Positions 1-9,183 of a DNA stretch of 64,000 nt are shown here, one piece after another. The notes under the pieces were generated by a model. That model was not told where the DNA came from. It was given only the letters and a program-made list of their open reading frames with translations, and did not search any database. Both the position numbers and the translations under genes were made by a program. Origin of the DNA: Magnetospirillum sp. 64-120 (GTDB taxonomy: Bacteria; Pseudomonadota; Alphaproteobacteria; Rhodospirillales; Magnetospirillaceae); NCBI GenBank assembly GCA_001898825.1, contig MKVK01000022.1, forward strand, positions 1-64,000, given 5' to 3'. Positions within the stretch are counted from its first letter, which is position 1. Each line of letters opens with the position of its first letter.

Positions 1-118
1 CCACCAAGCAACAGTCCTGCAACGCGGTCCCCAAAAGAGCTAACCTACTGTCCCGTATGAGGTTTCAAGCCTCCCGTGTTTTGCACGCAAGGCTTGACGC
101 CGGCACTTTTTTGTTGCC
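1..118. other. Short region with no gene seen
   Basis: I find no convincing reading frame here. The methyltransferase gene ends at the right edge on the minus strand. The minus-strand reading contains GC-rich blocks near a T-run, but I could not assign a stable hairpin. It may be the untranslated end of a gene lying outside the window. Confidence 0.4.
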
Positions 119-823
119 TTAAGCCTTGCGCCGGGTCACCCAGCCGCCGAAGCACAAGGCGCGGAAGAACGGACGCGGCGCTTCGAACCCGGCCTGATCC
201 AGCAACTGGGCCAAGCGATCCTCGCTGACCGGGTGGATGTTGCGGTCCACGTGCCGGAAGCCGCGTTCGATGTCTTGCTCCGGGATGTCGGCGGATTTCT
301 GCAGGTGCTCCCAGAACAGCCGCAACTGCCCCTGCCACGGGTCGTCCCAGCCAGGGCCGAACAGGTCGGCCAGCACCAGCGGCGTGCCCGGCTTCAGGTG
401 TTCGGCGATGTCGGTCAACAGGCCAAGCTTGGCGCCGTCATCGGGCAGGAAGTGCAAGACCAGCAGCAAGGTGGCGGCGTCGAAGGGTTCGAATTTCGGC
501 AGTTCCGACACCTTGGACGGATAGAGCCGCACCCGGGCGTTCAGGCCATGCTCGGCGACTTTCTGTTCGGCATGGGCCAGCATGTCGCCGGCCGGATCGA
601 CGCCGACCACGTGCAGGCTGGGGCAGGCCTGGGCCAGGGCGACGCATTCCACCCCGGTGCCGGCGCCGACCACCAGCACCCGGCCGTGCCCACCGGTACT
701 TTCGGCCAACACCATGCACGACAGTTGATGCAGGGCTTCATAGCCGGGAATGGCGTCGCGCACCCGCCGGTCATAGGCCTGGGCCTTTTCGGCGTCGTAA
801 AGAACTTTCACATCGGTGCTCAT
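119..823 (-). CDS. Class I SAM-dependent methyltransferase
   Basis: A 234-residue protein with a Rossmann-fold methyltransferase core. The glycine-rich SAM loop VVGAGTGVE lies at residues 51-59, an acidic strand end (VGVDPAG) follows about 20 residues later, and a post-core strand reads LLLVLHFLPDD. The C-terminal third (RHVDRNIHPVSEDRL) is typical of small-molecule methyltransferases. The substrate cannot be told from the sequence. It overlaps trmL by the ATGA at 820-823, so the two are probably translationally coupled. No signal peptide or membrane segment is visible, so it should be cytoplasmic. Confidence 0.85.
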   Translation of the reverse strand: MSTDVKVLYDAEKAQAYDRRVRDAIPGYEALHQLSCMVLAESTGGHGRVLVVGAGTGVECVALAQACPSLHVVGVDPAGDMLAHAEQKVAEHGLNARVRLYPSKVSELPKFEPFDAATLLLVLHFLPDDGAKLGLLTDIAEHLKPGTPLVLADLFGPGWDDPWQGQLRLFWEHLQKSADIPEQDIERGFRHVDRNIHPVSEDRLAQLLDQAGFEAPRPFFRALCFGGWVTRRKA

Positions 824-1293
824 GACCCGGTCTCCGGCGGATAGGCGTTCAGTTGCCCCAAGGCTTGCCCCACCGCCAAGGTGGCGGCCAGAGCCACGTT
901 CAGCGAGCGCAGGCCCGCCGCCATGGGAATGCGCAAGCGGGCGTCGGCGTGGGCCGCCACCTCGTCCGGCACGCCGGCGCTTTCGCGGCCCACCATGATG
1001 ACATCGCCGGCCTGGAAGGAAAAGCCGTCCAGACGTTGGCTGCCGGCGGTGGTCAGCAGCACCAGCCGTCCGCCGCCCAGGGATTGCCGGAACGTCGCAT
1101 AGGATGCGTGACGGCTGACCCGCGCATGATCGACGTAATCCATGCCGGCGCGGCGCATGCGTTTTTCATCCCACAAAAACCCGCAGGGTTCGATGACATC
1201 CAAAGGGATTCCAAGGCACGCCGAAAGACGTATCAGGGTGCCCGCGTTCTGCGGAATGTCGGGTTGATACAGGGCTAGACGCAACAAATGCAT
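820..1293 (-). CDS. trmL: tRNA (cytidine(34)-2'-O)-methyltransferase TrmL
   Basis: 157 residues, the usual length of the single-domain SPOUT enzyme that methylates the ribose of the wobble nucleotide in tRNA-Leu isoacceptors. The family knot motifs are present: an N-terminal LYQPDIPQNAGTLIRL, then GRESAGVPDEV, and the C-terminal IPMAAGLRSLNVALA that forms the SAM-binding trefoil knot. It is first in a two-gene minus-strand unit with the downstream methyltransferase and diverges from petA. Confidence 0.93.
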   Translation of the reverse strand: MHLLRLALYQPDIPQNAGTLIRLSACLGIPLDVIEPCGFLWDEKRMRRAGMDYVDHARVSRHASYATFRQSLGGGRLVLLTTAGSQRLDGFSFQAGDVIMVGRESAGVPDEVAAHADARLRIPMAAGLRSLNVALAATLAVGQALGQLNAYPPETGS

Positions 1294-1390
1294 AGAGAAT
1301 CCTCAATCCACCACCCCTTCGGGCGGGGGCCGCACCATCTGAAGGGGTCCATCTTAATTAGCAGTTACTTATGTTAACTTGACTCCCCTG

Positions 1391-1419
1391 TTGAATCACA
1401 AGGGGCAATGTGGTTAATA
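1391..1419 (+). promoter_or_regulatory. Candidate petABC promoter with overlapping inverted repeat
   Basis: TTGAAT (1391-1396) and TTAATA (1414-1419) are separated by exactly 17 bases, 35 bases before the petA start. A CCCCT/AGGGG inverted repeat (1385-1389 and 1401-1405) straddles the -35 element and could be a regulator site or a leader hairpin. This is a pattern match only. petA itself has an AAGAGG ribosome binding site at 1441. Confidence 0.4.
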
Positions 1420-1453
1420 GGGCCGCTTCCGCGGGCCAACAAGAGGTTAAGTC

Positions 1454-2008
1454 ATGGCTGATTCGGCTACGCATGCCCAGCCCTCGTCGACGGATGGGCA
1501 AACTCGGCGGGATTTCCTGCTGTATGCTACCACCGCTGTCGGCGCGGCAGGGACCGCCGCCGCCCTGTGGCCGTTCGTGCACAGCATGAACCCGGCCGCC
1601 GATACCCTGGCAATGTCCACCACCGACGTGGATCTTGCCGCCATCCAACCCGGACAGGCGATCACCGTCGTTTGGCAGGGCAAGCCCGTCTTCGTGCGCC
1701 GCCGCACTGAAGAAGAGATTGCCGCCGCCACCAAGGACGATGCCGCCGACCTGCGCGACAAGGCGACCGACGCCAGCCGCGTGCAGAAGCCGGAATGGCT
1801 GATCCTGATCGGCGTCTGCACCCACCTGGGCTGCGTGCCGCTGGGACAGAAGGCTGCCGACCCCAAGGGTGATTTCGGTGGTTGGTTCTGCCCCTGCCAC
1901 GGTTCCCACTACGACACGTCCGGACGTATCCGCAAGGGTCCGGCGCCGCTGAACCTGCCGGTGCCGAAGTACACCTTCACGTCCGACACCACCGTCCGCA
2001 TCGGGTAA
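1454..2008 (+). CDS. petA: Ubiquinol-cytochrome c reductase Rieske iron-sulfur subunit
   Basis: 184 residues. It is the 2Fe-2S electron-transfer subunit of the cytochrome bc1 complex, taking electrons from ubiquinol at the Qo site to cytochrome c1. A twin-arginine motif ([11 protein letters not shown], residues 17-27) precedes a hydrophobic segment that stays as the membrane anchor. The two cluster-binding boxes are C122-THLG-C127 and C146-P-C148-H149-GS, giving the Cys/His ligand pairs and the disulfide cysteines. It is the first gene of petABC, with petB 9 bases downstream. Confidence 0.97.
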   Translation: MADSATHAQPSSTDGQTRRDFLLYATTAVGAAGTAAALWPFVHSMNPAADTLAMSTTDVDLAAIQPGQAITVVWQGKPVFVRRRTEEEIAAATKDDAADLRDKATDASRVQKPEWLILIGVCTHLGCVPLGQKAADPKGDFGGWFCPCHGSHYDTSGRIRKGPAPLNLPVPKYTFTSDTTVRIG

Positions 2009-2017
2009 GGATCGACC

Positions 2018-3256
2018 ATGAGCGGTTTCCAAACCAACAACAAGGTGATCAGCTGGCTGGATCAGCGGCTGCCCATCTTCTCGATGATGCAGCATTCTGC
2101 CATCGATTACCCCACGCCGCGCAACCTGAACTACTGGTGGAACTTCGGCTCGTTGGCCGCGTTCGTGCTGGTGGTCATGCTGCTGACCGGCATCTTCCTG
2201 GTGATGAACTACTCGTCGCACACCTCGCTGGCTTTCGACTCGGTCGAACGCATCATGCGCGACGTGAACTATGGCTGGCTGATCCGTTACCTGCACATGA
2301 ACGGCGCCTCCATGTTCTTCATCATGGTGTACATCCACATGTTCCGTAACCTGTATTACGGATCGTACAAGGCGCCGCGCGAAGTGCTGTGGTGGGTCGG
2401 CATCCTGATCTATCTGGCGATGATGGCCACCGGCTTCCTGGGCTATGTGCTGCCGTGGGGTCAGATGTCCTTCTGGGGCGCCACCGTGATCACCAACCTG
2501 TTCTCGGCCTTCCCGGTCGTGGGCCAGCACATCGTGACCCTGCTGTGGGGTGGCTTCTCGGTCGACAACCCGACCCTGAACCGCTTCTTCTCGCTGCACT
2601 ACCTGCTGCCGTTCGTCATCGTCGGCCTGGTGGTGGTGCACGTCTGGGCGCTGCACACCGTCAAGTCCAACAACCCCCTGGGTGTGGAAATGAAGGGCGA
2701 AGCGGATTCCATCCCCTTCCACCCCTACTACACCATCAAGGACCTGTTCGGCATCGGCGTGTTCCTGATCTTCTTCCTGGGCTTCGTGTTCTGGGCTCCG
2801 AACTTCTTCGGTGAACCCGACAACTACATCCCGGCCAACCCGATGGTGACGCCCCCGCACATCGTCCCCGAATGGTATTACCTGCCGTTCTACGCGATCC
2901 TGCGTTCCTTCACCTTGGATCTGTTCGGCATCCCGGCGAAGCTTCAGGGCGTGGTGGCGATGTTCTCGGCCATCATCATCTTGTTCTTCCTGCCCTGGCT
3001 GGACACCTCGAAGGTGCGTTCCGCCAAGTTCCGGCCGTTGTACCGCCAGTTCTTCTGGCTGTTCCTGATCGACTGCCTGGTTCTGGGCTATGTCGGCGGC
3101 AAGCCGGCGGAAGAGCCGCTGGTGACCATCGGCCAGCTGTGCACGGCTTATTACTTCGCCCACTTCCTGATCATCATGCCGTTGCTGGGCAAGCTGGAAA
3201 AGCCCAAGGCCCTGCCGGCCAGCATCGCGGCTGCCGTGTTGAAGGAGAAGGCATAA
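2018..3256 (+). CDS. petB: Cytochrome b of the bc1 complex
   Basis: 412 residues with eight strongly hydrophobic segments, the full-length bacterial form (N- and C-terminal halves fused). Histidine-bearing helices for the two b hemes are visible ([31 protein letters not shown]). The Qo-site signature PEWY is in [11 protein letters not shown] near residue 285. The stop codon shares one base with the petC start, so translation is coupled. Confidence 0.98.
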   Translation: MSGFQTNNKVISWLDQRLPIFSMMQHSAIDYPTPRNLNYWWNFGSLAAFVLVVMLLTGIFLVMNYSSHTSLAFDSVERIMRDVNYGWLIRYLHMNGASMFFIMVYIHMFRNLYYGSYKAPREVLWWVGILIYLAMMATGFLGYVLPWGQMSFWGATVITNLFSAFPVVGQHIVTLLWGGFSVDNPTLNRFFSLHYLLPFVIVGLVVVHVWALHTVKSNNPLGVEMKGEADSIPFHPYYTIKDLFGIGVFLIFFLGFVFWAPNFFGEPDNYIPANPMVTPPHIVPEWYYLPFYAILRSFTLDLFGIPAKLQGVVAMFSAIIILFFLPWLDTSKVRSAKFRPLYRQFFWLFLIDCLVLGYVGGKPAEEPLVTIGQLCTAYYFAHFLIIMPLLGKLEKPKALPASIAAAVLKEKA

Positions 3257-4023
3257 TGCGTAAGCTCATCCTTTCCGCCATCGCGGCCGTCGGTCTGATG
3301 GCTTCCTCGGGCGCCGCCATGGCGTCCGGCGGCGGCGAGCCGTTGATGAAGCCCGGCTTTTCCTGGGAAGGCTTTTTTGGTCGCTACGACCAGGCCCAGT
3401 TGAAGCGCGGTTTCGAAATCTTCAACGGTGTCTGCTCGAACTGCCACGGCCTGCGTCTGGTTGCCTATCGCAACCTGGCCGCGGTCGGCCTGACCGAGGA
3501 CGAGATCAAGGCCGTCGCTTCGGCCCGTGAAATCGCCGACACCCCCAATGACGAAGGCGAAGTCCGCATGCGTCCGGGGCGTCCCTCGGACAAGTACATC
3601 GGGCCCTTCCCCAACGACAAGGCGGCGGCCTTCGCCAATGGCGGCGCGCTTCCGCCCGACCTGTCGCTGATGGCCAAGGCCCGCGTCGGCGGCCCGAACT
3701 ACATCTACAGCCTGATGCAGGGCTTCGTGGAAGAAGTGCCGGAAGGCCATACCATTCCCGAAGGCAAGTACTTCAACAAGTACTTCCCCGGCAACGCCAT
3801 CAGCATGCCCCCGCAGCTGATGGAAGACCTGGTTTCCTATAGCGATGGCACCAAGGCCACCGTCGAACAGGAAGCCGCGGACATCACCGCTTTCCTGAAT
3901 TGGGCCGCCGAGCCCGAACTGGACGCGCGCAAGTCCCTGGGTCTGAAGGTCATGATCTTCCTGGTGGTGTTCACCGCCATGCTGTACGCGCTGAAGCGTC
4001 AGATCTGGAAGAACCTGCACTAA
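3256..4023 (+). CDS. petC: Cytochrome c1 of the bc1 complex
   Basis: 255 residues from the ATG that overlaps the petB stop; the frame is open further upstream but antisense-like there. A cleavable signal peptide ends near residue 24 (GAAMASGGG). The c-heme box is C60-SN-C63-H64, and a downstream ISMPPQL supplies the probable methionine ligand. A C-terminal helix (LKVMIFLVVFTAMLYAL) anchors the protein to the membrane. It passes electrons from the Rieske protein to soluble or membrane cytochromes. A terminator follows at once. Confidence 0.98.
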   Translation: MRKLILSAIAAVGLMASSGAAMASGGGEPLMKPGFSWEGFFGRYDQAQLKRGFEIFNGVCSNCHGLRLVAYRNLAAVGLTEDEIKAVASAREIADTPNDEGEVRMRPGRPSDKYIGPFPNDKAAAFANGGALPPDLSLMAKARVGGPNYIYSLMQGFVEEVPEGHTIPEGKYFNKYFPGNAISMPPQLMEDLVSYSDGTKATVEQEAADITAFLNWAAEPELDARKSLGLKVMIFLVVFTAMLYALKRQIWKNLH

Positions 4024-4030
4024 GTACCGG

Positions 4031-4106
4031 CCCTGCCGGACCGGCCCGCTTCGGCAGGGCGGGAACCAATTGGCCGCCATCCTTGCGATGGCGGCCTTTT
4101 TGTTTT
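4031..4106 (+). terminator. Rho-independent terminator of petABC
   Basis: GGCCGCCAT (4072-4080) and ATGGCGGCC (4088-4096) form a perfect 9-bp stem with a 7-base loop, followed by TTTTTGTTTT. A second hairpin, CCCTGCCG (4031-4038) with CGGCAGGG (4052-4059), lies between it and the petC stop. Confidence 0.85.
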
Positions 4107-4139
4107 ATGCCCACCGGTAATCTGTTTCAGGAGACCAGC

Positions 4140-5015
4140 ATGACCAAGCCCGTCCTCGGCATCATCGGCGGTTCCGGCGTCTACGACATCGACGGCCTGA
4201 CCAACAAGCAATGGCGTCGTGTCGACAGCCCGTTCGGCGAGACATCCGACGAATTCCTGTTCGGCGAACTGGACGGGCAAAAACTGGTCTTCCTGCCCCG
4301 TCACGGCCGCGGCCATCGCATCCCGCCGTCGGAACTGAACTTCCGCGCCAACATCGACGCCCTGAAGCGGGCCGGCGTCACCGAGATCCTGTCGGTGTCG
4401 GCGGTGGGCTCGCTGAAGGAAGAGCTGCCGCCCGGCACCTTCGTCATCGTCGACCAGTTCATCGACCGCACCTTCGCGCGGACCAAGTCGTTCTTCGAAA
4501 CCGGTCTGGTCGCCCATGTGTCCATGGCCCATCCGGTCTGCGGCCGCCTGGGCGACATGGTGGAAAAGGCCGCCCAGGCCGCCGGCATCAAGGCGGTGCA
4601 CGGCGGCACCTATCTGGTGATGGAAGGCCCGCAGTTTTCCACGATGGCGGAAAGCAACCTGTACCGCCAATGGGGCTGCGACGTCATCGGCATGACCAAC
4701 ATGCCGGAAGCCAAATTGGCGCGTGAGGCCGAGATGTGTTACGCCAGCGTCGCCATGGTCACCGATTACGATTGCTGGCATCCCGACCATGACGCGGTGA
4801 CGGTGGAACAGGTGGTCAAGGTGTTGCTGGAAAACGCCGACCGGGCCCGCGCCCTGGTCAAGGCGGTGGTGCCGCATGTGCACGACCGCGACGGCAATTG
4901 CGTCAAGGGCTGCCACACCGCCCTGGAACACGCCGTCATCACCCACAAGGACAAGATCGCCCCCGGCCTGGCCGCCAAGCTGGACGCGGTGGCCGGCCGG
5001 GTGCTGACGCGTTAA
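4140..5015 (+). CDS. mtnP: S-methyl-5'-thioadenosine phosphorylase
   Basis: 291 residues. It cleaves methylthioadenosine with phosphate to adenine and methylthioribose-1-phosphate, salvaging the by-product of polyamine and homoserine-lactone synthesis. The start is the ATG at 4140 after a CAGGAGA ribosome binding site; the frame is open upstream through petC but not as this gene. Family motifs: IIGGSGVYDIDGL at the N-terminus, FLPRHGRGHRIPPSELNFRAN (phosphate site), EGPQFSTMAESNLYR and GMTNMPEAKLAREAE (nucleoside site). With mtnA and the class II aldolase downstream it forms a short methylthioadenosine route. Confidence 0.95.
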   Translation: MTKPVLGIIGGSGVYDIDGLTNKQWRRVDSPFGETSDEFLFGELDGQKLVFLPRHGRGHRIPPSELNFRANIDALKRAGVTEILSVSAVGSLKEELPPGTFVIVDQFIDRTFARTKSFFETGLVAHVSMAHPVCGRLGDMVEKAAQAAGIKAVHGGTYLVMEGPQFSTMAESNLYRQWGCDVIGMTNMPEAKLAREAEMCYASVAMVTDYDCWHPDHDAVTVEQVVKVLLENADRARALVKAVVPHVHDRDGNCVKGCHTALEHAVITHKDKIAPGLAAKLDAVAGRVLTR

Positions 5016-5203
5016 GTCGGAACGTCGGTCTTGATCTGCGCGCGCGTGGCGCTCAGCACCAGCTCAAGCGCCCGCTCGCTGCATTCCACATTGGCGTCGC
5101 AGCCGCGCCGGGTGGCACACAACAATATCTGATGCAGGCCATCCAGGTCATCCGGCTGGCCCCGTCCCTGAACCCATCCGCATTGGGGGCGTTGCGTGTT
5201 CAT
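5012..5203 (-). CDS. Small hypothetical protein, doubtful
   Basis: 63 residues from the ATG at 5203, which has a GGAGGG ribosome binding site four bases upstream; a GTG at 5215 is in frame but less likely. Three cysteine-bearing spots (PQCGW, LLCATRRGC, VECSERA) and a mixed helical composition look protein-like. Its end overlaps the mtnP stop on the other strand by four bases. A hairpin upstream of it looks like the mtnP terminator, which argues that the interval may simply be mtnP trailer. I do not recognise a family. Confidence 0.4.
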   Translation of the reverse strand: MNTQRPQCGWVQGRGQPDDLDGLHQILLCATRRGCDANVECSERALELVLSATRAQIKTDVPT

Positions 5204-5235
5204 GGCGCCCTCCACCTTCCCGCTTCAACAAAAAC

Positions 5236-5264
5236 AGGCGCCGACCCCATGGGTGCGCCTTTCT
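5236..5264 (+). terminator. Possible mtnP terminator hairpin
   Basis: AGGCGC (5236-5241) pairs with GCGCCT (5255-5260), followed by TTTCT; read on the other strand the hairpin is followed by GTTTTTG. The stem is short, so the call is weak. The remaining stretch to mtnA (5265-5428) shows no open reading frame and must hold the mtnA promoter. Confidence 0.4.
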
Positions 5265-5428
5265 ACCCCTGGATGGTAGTACCTTTATTCATGTGGGAAT
5301 AAGTCAGCAAAGGAATAAGGTTCGTTTGGGCACAGGTCCGTTCTTTAGGGTAAAGAAAGCGGCCAGAGCCCGTTGCACCCGCATCACGCCGTGCTTATGG
5401 TTCCCGGCGAACACAGCAGGATAGTCCC

Positions 5429-6532
5429 ATGAAGATCAACGGCACCCCGACCCGCACCATCTGGCTGGCCCAGGATGGCTGGGCGGTGGAAATCATCGAC
5501 CAAACCCGCCTGCCCCATGAACTGGTGACCGTGCGCCTGGAAAGCCTGGCCGACGCGGCCCACGCCATCAAGGCCATGCTGGTGCGCGGCGCCCCCCTGA
5601 TCGGCGCCACCGCCGCCTATGGCATGGCGTTGGCGGCGCGGGCCAATTCGTCCGACTTGGCTTTGACCGTCGCCTACAACATCCTGCATGCCACGCGGCC
5701 CACCGCCATCAACCTGAAATGGGCGCTGGACGAAATGATCGCCGCCCTGGGCAAGGTGCCGGAAGCCGACCGCGTCGCCACCGCTTACGCCCGTGCCGCG
5801 GCAATCTGCGACGAAGACGTCGCCATCAATTCGGCCATCGGGGACAACGGCGCCAAGTTGATCGCCGACGCCTGGGAACAGGCCAAGGCCAAGGGCGCCG
5901 AACGGGTCAACGTGCTGACCCATTGCAATGCCGGCTGGCTGGCCACCGTGGACTGGGGTACGGCGCTGGCCCCCATCTACAAGGCCCACGACGCCGGCAT
6001 CCCCGTCCATGTTTGGGTGGACGAGACCCGGCCGCGCAACCAGGGCGCCAGCCTGACCGCGCGCGAGTTGAACTGGCACGGCGTCCCCCACACGGTGATC
6101 GCCGACAACACCGGCGGCCATCTGATGCAACACGGCATGGTCGATTTGTGCATCGTCGGCACCGACCGCACCACCCGCCTGGGCGACGTCTGCAACAAGA
6201 TCGGCACCTACCTGAAGGCGCTGGCGGCCAAGGACAACAACGTGCCGTTCTACGTGGCCCTGCCCAGCCCGACCATCGACTGGACGGTGGCCGACGGGGT
6301 CAAGGAAATCCCCATCGAGGAACGCGACCACAGCGAACAGACCCACATGACCGGCAAGACCGAGACCGGCGCCATCGTCAGCGTGCAGGTCACCCCCGAC
6401 GGCAGCCCCGCCGGCAACTGGGGCTTCGACGTCACCCCGGCGCGCCTGGTCAGCGGACTGATCACCGAACGCGGCGTCTGCGCCGCCAGCCCCCAAGGCT
6501 TGGCCGGCCTGTTCCCCGAAAAGGTAGGCTGA
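5429..6532 (+). CDS. mtnA: S-methyl-5-thioribose-1-phosphate isomerase
   Basis: 367 residues. It converts methylthioribose-1-phosphate to methylthioribulose-1-phosphate. It belongs to the eIF2B-alpha-like fold; [12 protein letters not shown] and [11 protein letters not shown] near the N-terminus, the catalytic-cysteine segment [18 protein letters not shown] and the aspartate segment [18 protein letters not shown] are all intact. The next gene starts one base after its stop, so the two are co-transcribed. Confidence 0.95.
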   Translation: MKINGTPTRTIWLAQDGWAVEIIDQTRLPHELVTVRLESLADAAHAIKAMLVRGAPLIGATAAYGMALAARANSSDLALTVAYNILHATRPTAINLKWALDEMIAALGKVPEADRVATAYARAAAICDEDVAINSAIGDNGAKLIADAWEQAKAKGAERVNVLTHCNAGWLATVDWGTALAPIYKAHDAGIPVHVWVDETRPRNQGASLTARELNWHGVPHTVIADNTGGHLMQHGMVDLCIVGTDRTTRLGDVCNKIGTYLKALAAKDNNVPFYVALPSPTIDWTVADGVKEIPIEERDHSEQTHMTGKTETGAIVSVQVTPDGSPAGNWGFDVTPARLVSGLITERGVCAASPQGLAGLFPEKVG

Positions 6533-6533
6533 C

Positions 6534-7175
6534 ATGGAGGCCGTCGTCGCCGCCGTGCGCCTGCTGGCCGATCGCGGACTGAACCAGGGCGCCTCGGGCA
6601 ACGTTTCGGTACGCCGGGGCAACGGCTTCGTGGTGACGCCGTCGGGCGTCTCGGCCGATGTGCTGCGGGCCGACCAACTGGTCGCCATGGACATGCAGGG
6701 CGGCTGGTCCGGGGCGTGGAAGCCGTCCAGCGAATGGCGTTTCCATCGCGACATCTATGCCGCCCGCCCCGATGCCGGCGCCGTGGTCCACTGCCATTCG
6801 CCGGCCGCCACCGCCTTGGCGGTGCTGGGCAAGACCCTGCCGGCCTTCCATTACATGGTGGCCATCGCCGGCGGCTCGGACGTGCGCTGCGCCCCCTACG
6901 CCACCTTCGGCACCCAGGAATTGTCCGACGCCGCGCTGCGCGCCCTGGACGGCCGCCGCGCCTGCCTGCTGGCCCATCACGGCATGATCGCCATCGGCAA
7001 GGATCTGGCCCAGGCGGTGGACGTGGCGGTGGAAATCGAGTTCCTGTGCGACCTGTACCTGCGGCTGCTGCCGCTGGGCGCGCCGCCGGTGCTGCCGGCC
7101 GCCGAGATGGCGGTGGTGTTGGAAAAGTTCAAGTCTTACGGCGCCAACGCCCAGGTGGTTAAAGCGGCAACCTGA
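6534..7175 (+). CDS. Class II aldolase, probable methylthioribulose-1-phosphate aldolase
   Basis: 213 residues of the class II aldolase/adducin family, closest in pattern to L-fuculose-1-phosphate aldolase. Catalytic E67 is in SSEWRFH, and the zinc-binding histidines are H86 and H88 (VVHCHSP) and H148 (AHHG). Its position one base after mtnA suggests it cleaves methylthioribulose-1-phosphate to DHAP and 2-(methylthio)acetaldehyde, as Ald2 does in Rhodospirillum rubrum. The alternative is MtnB dehydratase, but no mtnC or mtnD is nearby. The 3' end overlaps the histidine kinase gene tail to tail by 17 bases. Confidence 0.8.
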   Translation: MEAVVAAVRLLADRGLNQGASGNVSVRRGNGFVVTPSGVSADVLRADQLVAMDMQGGWSGAWKPSSEWRFHRDIYAARPDAGAVVHCHSPAATALAVLGKTLPAFHYMVAIAGGSDVRCAPYATFGTQELSDAALRALDGRRACLLAHHGMIAIGKDLAQAVDVAVEIEFLCDLYLRLLPLGAPPVLPAAEMAVVLEKFKSYGANAQVVKAAT

Positions 7176-8487
7176 TCCGCGCCCGCAGACCGCCCAATGG
7201 ACTGTCTTCCAGCAGCACGTCGCCGCCATGGCCGCGCACGATGTCGCGGGCGATGGTCAGGCCCAGGCCGACGCCGCCGGTGGCCAGATTGCGCGACCGT
7301 TCCATGCGGAAGAACGGCTTGAACACCTGTTCGCGGGAATCTGCGGGAATACCGGGGCCATCGTCGTCGACGATGATCTCGGCGGCATCCGGACGCTTGC
7401 CCACCCGCACCCACACATGGCCGCCATAACGCAACGCGTTGCCGATCAGGTTGCCGATGACGCGGGTCATGGCCTGGGGCTTCAGCGGCATCACCAGACT
7501 GTCTTCCACATGCAGGTCCATGTCGCGGCCTTCGCGGCGGAAACGCCCGACCACCTCGCCCACCAATCCGGCCAGATCGGTGGGCACCGAGACTTCGCCG
7601 CCTTCGCCACGGACAAAGGCCAGATAGCCTTCGACCATCTGCTCCATCTCGGCCACGTCTTCTTCCAGTTCCGCCCGCCCGTCGGCGTCGCCCAGCATGG
7701 CGACTTGCAGCTTCATGCGGGTCAAGGGCGTCCGCAGGTCGTGCGACACCCCGGCCAGCATTTCGGTGCGCTGCTGCATCTGTCGCTTGATGCGGTCGCG
7801 CATCAGGTTGAAGGCCTGAGCCGCCTGACGCACCTCGACGGCACCTTCCGGCTTGAAGTTCGCCACCTCGCGTCCCTTGCCGAAGGCGTCGGCGGCCACC
7901 GCCAGCTTGCGCACGCTGCGCACCTGGTTGCGCATGAAGATGGTGGCGATGCCCAGCAGCAACAGCGAGGTGCCCACCATCCACAGCACGAAGATGTAGG
8001 TGGTGGAACTGAACAGACGCTTGCGCGGCACGAAGACTTCCAGCAAGCCGTCGGACAGCTGCACCCGCAGCGCCACTTCCCGCTGATGGCTGCGGGCGTC
8101 GATGATGAACGGGCGCTGCAGGCGTTCCACCAGGGCGGCGTGCAGCGCTTCCTCCATGATGCCGAAAGGCGCCGGCGCCGCAGTGTTGGGCAGGATGCCG
8201 CCCAATTCGAACCGCATGTCCAGATCCATGCGGCTGGCGGCGATGCTGAGGATACGCTGGCGGTTTTCCGGCCCCGGAAAGGCCCGCAGGCTTTCGATCA
8301 CCGCGCCGACGTCGCCCACCAGCGAGGTGGCCAGACGCCGCGCCACCGTGTCCCAGTGGCTGGCGTAGAAGATGTAGGTGGACACCAACTGCACGACGAT
8401 CAGCGGGGTGACGATGATCAGCAGCGAGCGGCCCAGCAAACCCTGGGGCAGGATGCGTTTGAACCAGCGTTCGGCTTCCACCGCCAT
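7159..8487 (-). CDS. EnvZ-type sensor histidine kinase
   Basis: 442 residues. It has two membrane helices (about 21-41 and 164-184) bracketing a periplasmic domain of about 120 residues, then a HAMP linker. The dimerisation/phosphorylation box is AGVSHDLRTPLTRMK with H249, and an HATPase domain carries NLIGNALRYGG and VDDDGPGIP. It is the last gene of a marR-response regulator-kinase operon, two bases after the regulator. The signal sensed is not evident. Confidence 0.92.
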   Translation of the reverse strand: MAVEAERWFKRILPQGLLGRSLLIIVTPLIVVQLVSTYIFYASHWDTVARRLATSLVGDVGAVIESLRAFPGPENRQRILSIAASRMDLDMRFELGGILPNTAAPAPFGIMEEALHAALVERLQRPFIIDARSHQREVALRVQLSDGLLEVFVPRKRLFSSTTYIFVLWMVGTSLLLLGIATIFMRNQVRSVRKLAVAADAFGKGREVANFKPEGAVEVRQAAQAFNLMRDRIKRQMQQRTEMLAGVSHDLRTPLTRMKLQVAMLGDADGRAELEEDVAEMEQMVEGYLAFVRGEGGEVSVPTDLAGLVGEVVGRFRREGRDMDLHVEDSLVMPLKPQAMTRVIGNLIGNALRYGGHVWVRVGKRPDAAEIIVDDDGPGIPADSREQVFKPFFRMERSRNLATGGVGLGLTIARDIVRGHGGDVLLEDSPLGGLRARIRLPL

Positions 8488-8488
8488 G

Positions 8489-9172
8489 TCAGTCCGGCCT
8501 CAGCATGTAACCCTGGCCGCGTACCGTCTGCAGGTAACGCGGCAGGCGCGGGTCGTCTTCCAGCTTCTTGCGCAGGCGGGTCACCTGCACGTCGACGGCG
8601 CGCGGATTGGCGGCGTTGCCGGTGCGCGCCGCCAAGTCGTCGCGGCTGACCGACTGGTTGACCTGTTCGGCCAGGATGCCCAGCAAGTCCTTTTCGGCGG
8701 TGGTCAGGTGCACCATCTCGTCGCCCTGGCGCAGTTCGGCGCGGGCGACGTCCCAGACGAAAGCTCCCAAGCTCAACACCTTCGACCCCGCAACCTCCGG
8801 CTTGGGGGTGCGGCGCAGGATGGACGCGATGCGCAGCAGCAGTTCGCGGGGCTCGAACGGCTTGGTCAGATAATCGTCGGCGCCGGTTTCCAGGCCGCTG
8901 ATGCGGTCCTCGGGCTCGCCCATGGCGGTCAGCAGCAAGATGGGAACGCCACTGGTCCGGCGCAAGTCGCGGGTCAGGCTCAGGCCGTCCTCGCCCGGCA
9001 TCATCACATCCAGAACCAGCATGTCGGCTTCCACCAGGGACAGCTTGGTCCGCGCTTCCGCCGCCGACGCCGCGGTGCTGACCAGATAGCCGTTGTCCGA
9101 CAGGTATTTGCGCAGCAATTGCCGCAACCTGTCGTCGTCGTCGACCACCAGAATGTGCGGCTTGCCGTCCAT
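8489..9172 (-). CDS. OmpR-family response regulator
   Basis: 227 residues. The receiver domain has acidic D11-D13 and the phosphoacceptor D55 (LVLDVMMPGEDG). A winged-helix output domain (VDVQVTRLRKKLEDDPRLP...VRGQGYML) fills the C-terminus. It is the cognate partner of the kinase gene two bases downstream. The MarR-family gene lies 11 bases upstream on the same strand, an order also seen for the petP/petR pair of purple bacteria, though there the pair is directly upstream of petABC. Confidence 0.93.
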   Translation of the reverse strand: MDGKPHILVVDDDDRLRQLLRKYLSDNGYLVSTAASAAEARTKLSLVEADMLVLDVMMPGEDGLSLTRDLRRTSGVPILLLTAMGEPEDRISGLETGADDYLTKPFEPRELLLRIASILRRTPKPEVAGSKVLSLGAFVWDVARAELRQGDEMVHLTTAEKDLLGILAEQVNQSVSRDDLAARTGNAANPRAVDVQVTRLRKKLEDDPRLPRYLQTVRGQGYMLRPD

Positions 9173-9183
9173 GACCTCTCCGT

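Noticed and set aside
1358-3163. A 601-codon open frame antisense to petA and petB
   Set aside because: It lies opposite unquestionable Rieske and cytochrome b genes, is rich in His, Gln, Val and Gly as antisense of GC-rich genes always is, and matches nothing.
5265-5428. A SAM- or SAH-type riboswitch in front of mtnA
   Set aside because: A regulatory RNA would make sense here, but I could not find the conserved cores of the known SAM or SAH classes.
6534-7175. Methylthioribulose-1-phosphate dehydratase MtnB
   Set aside because: The motifs fit the fuculose-phosphate-aldolase branch (SSEWRFH, GNVSVR) and the other genes of the oxygen-dependent salvage pathway are not nearby. It is not fully excluded.
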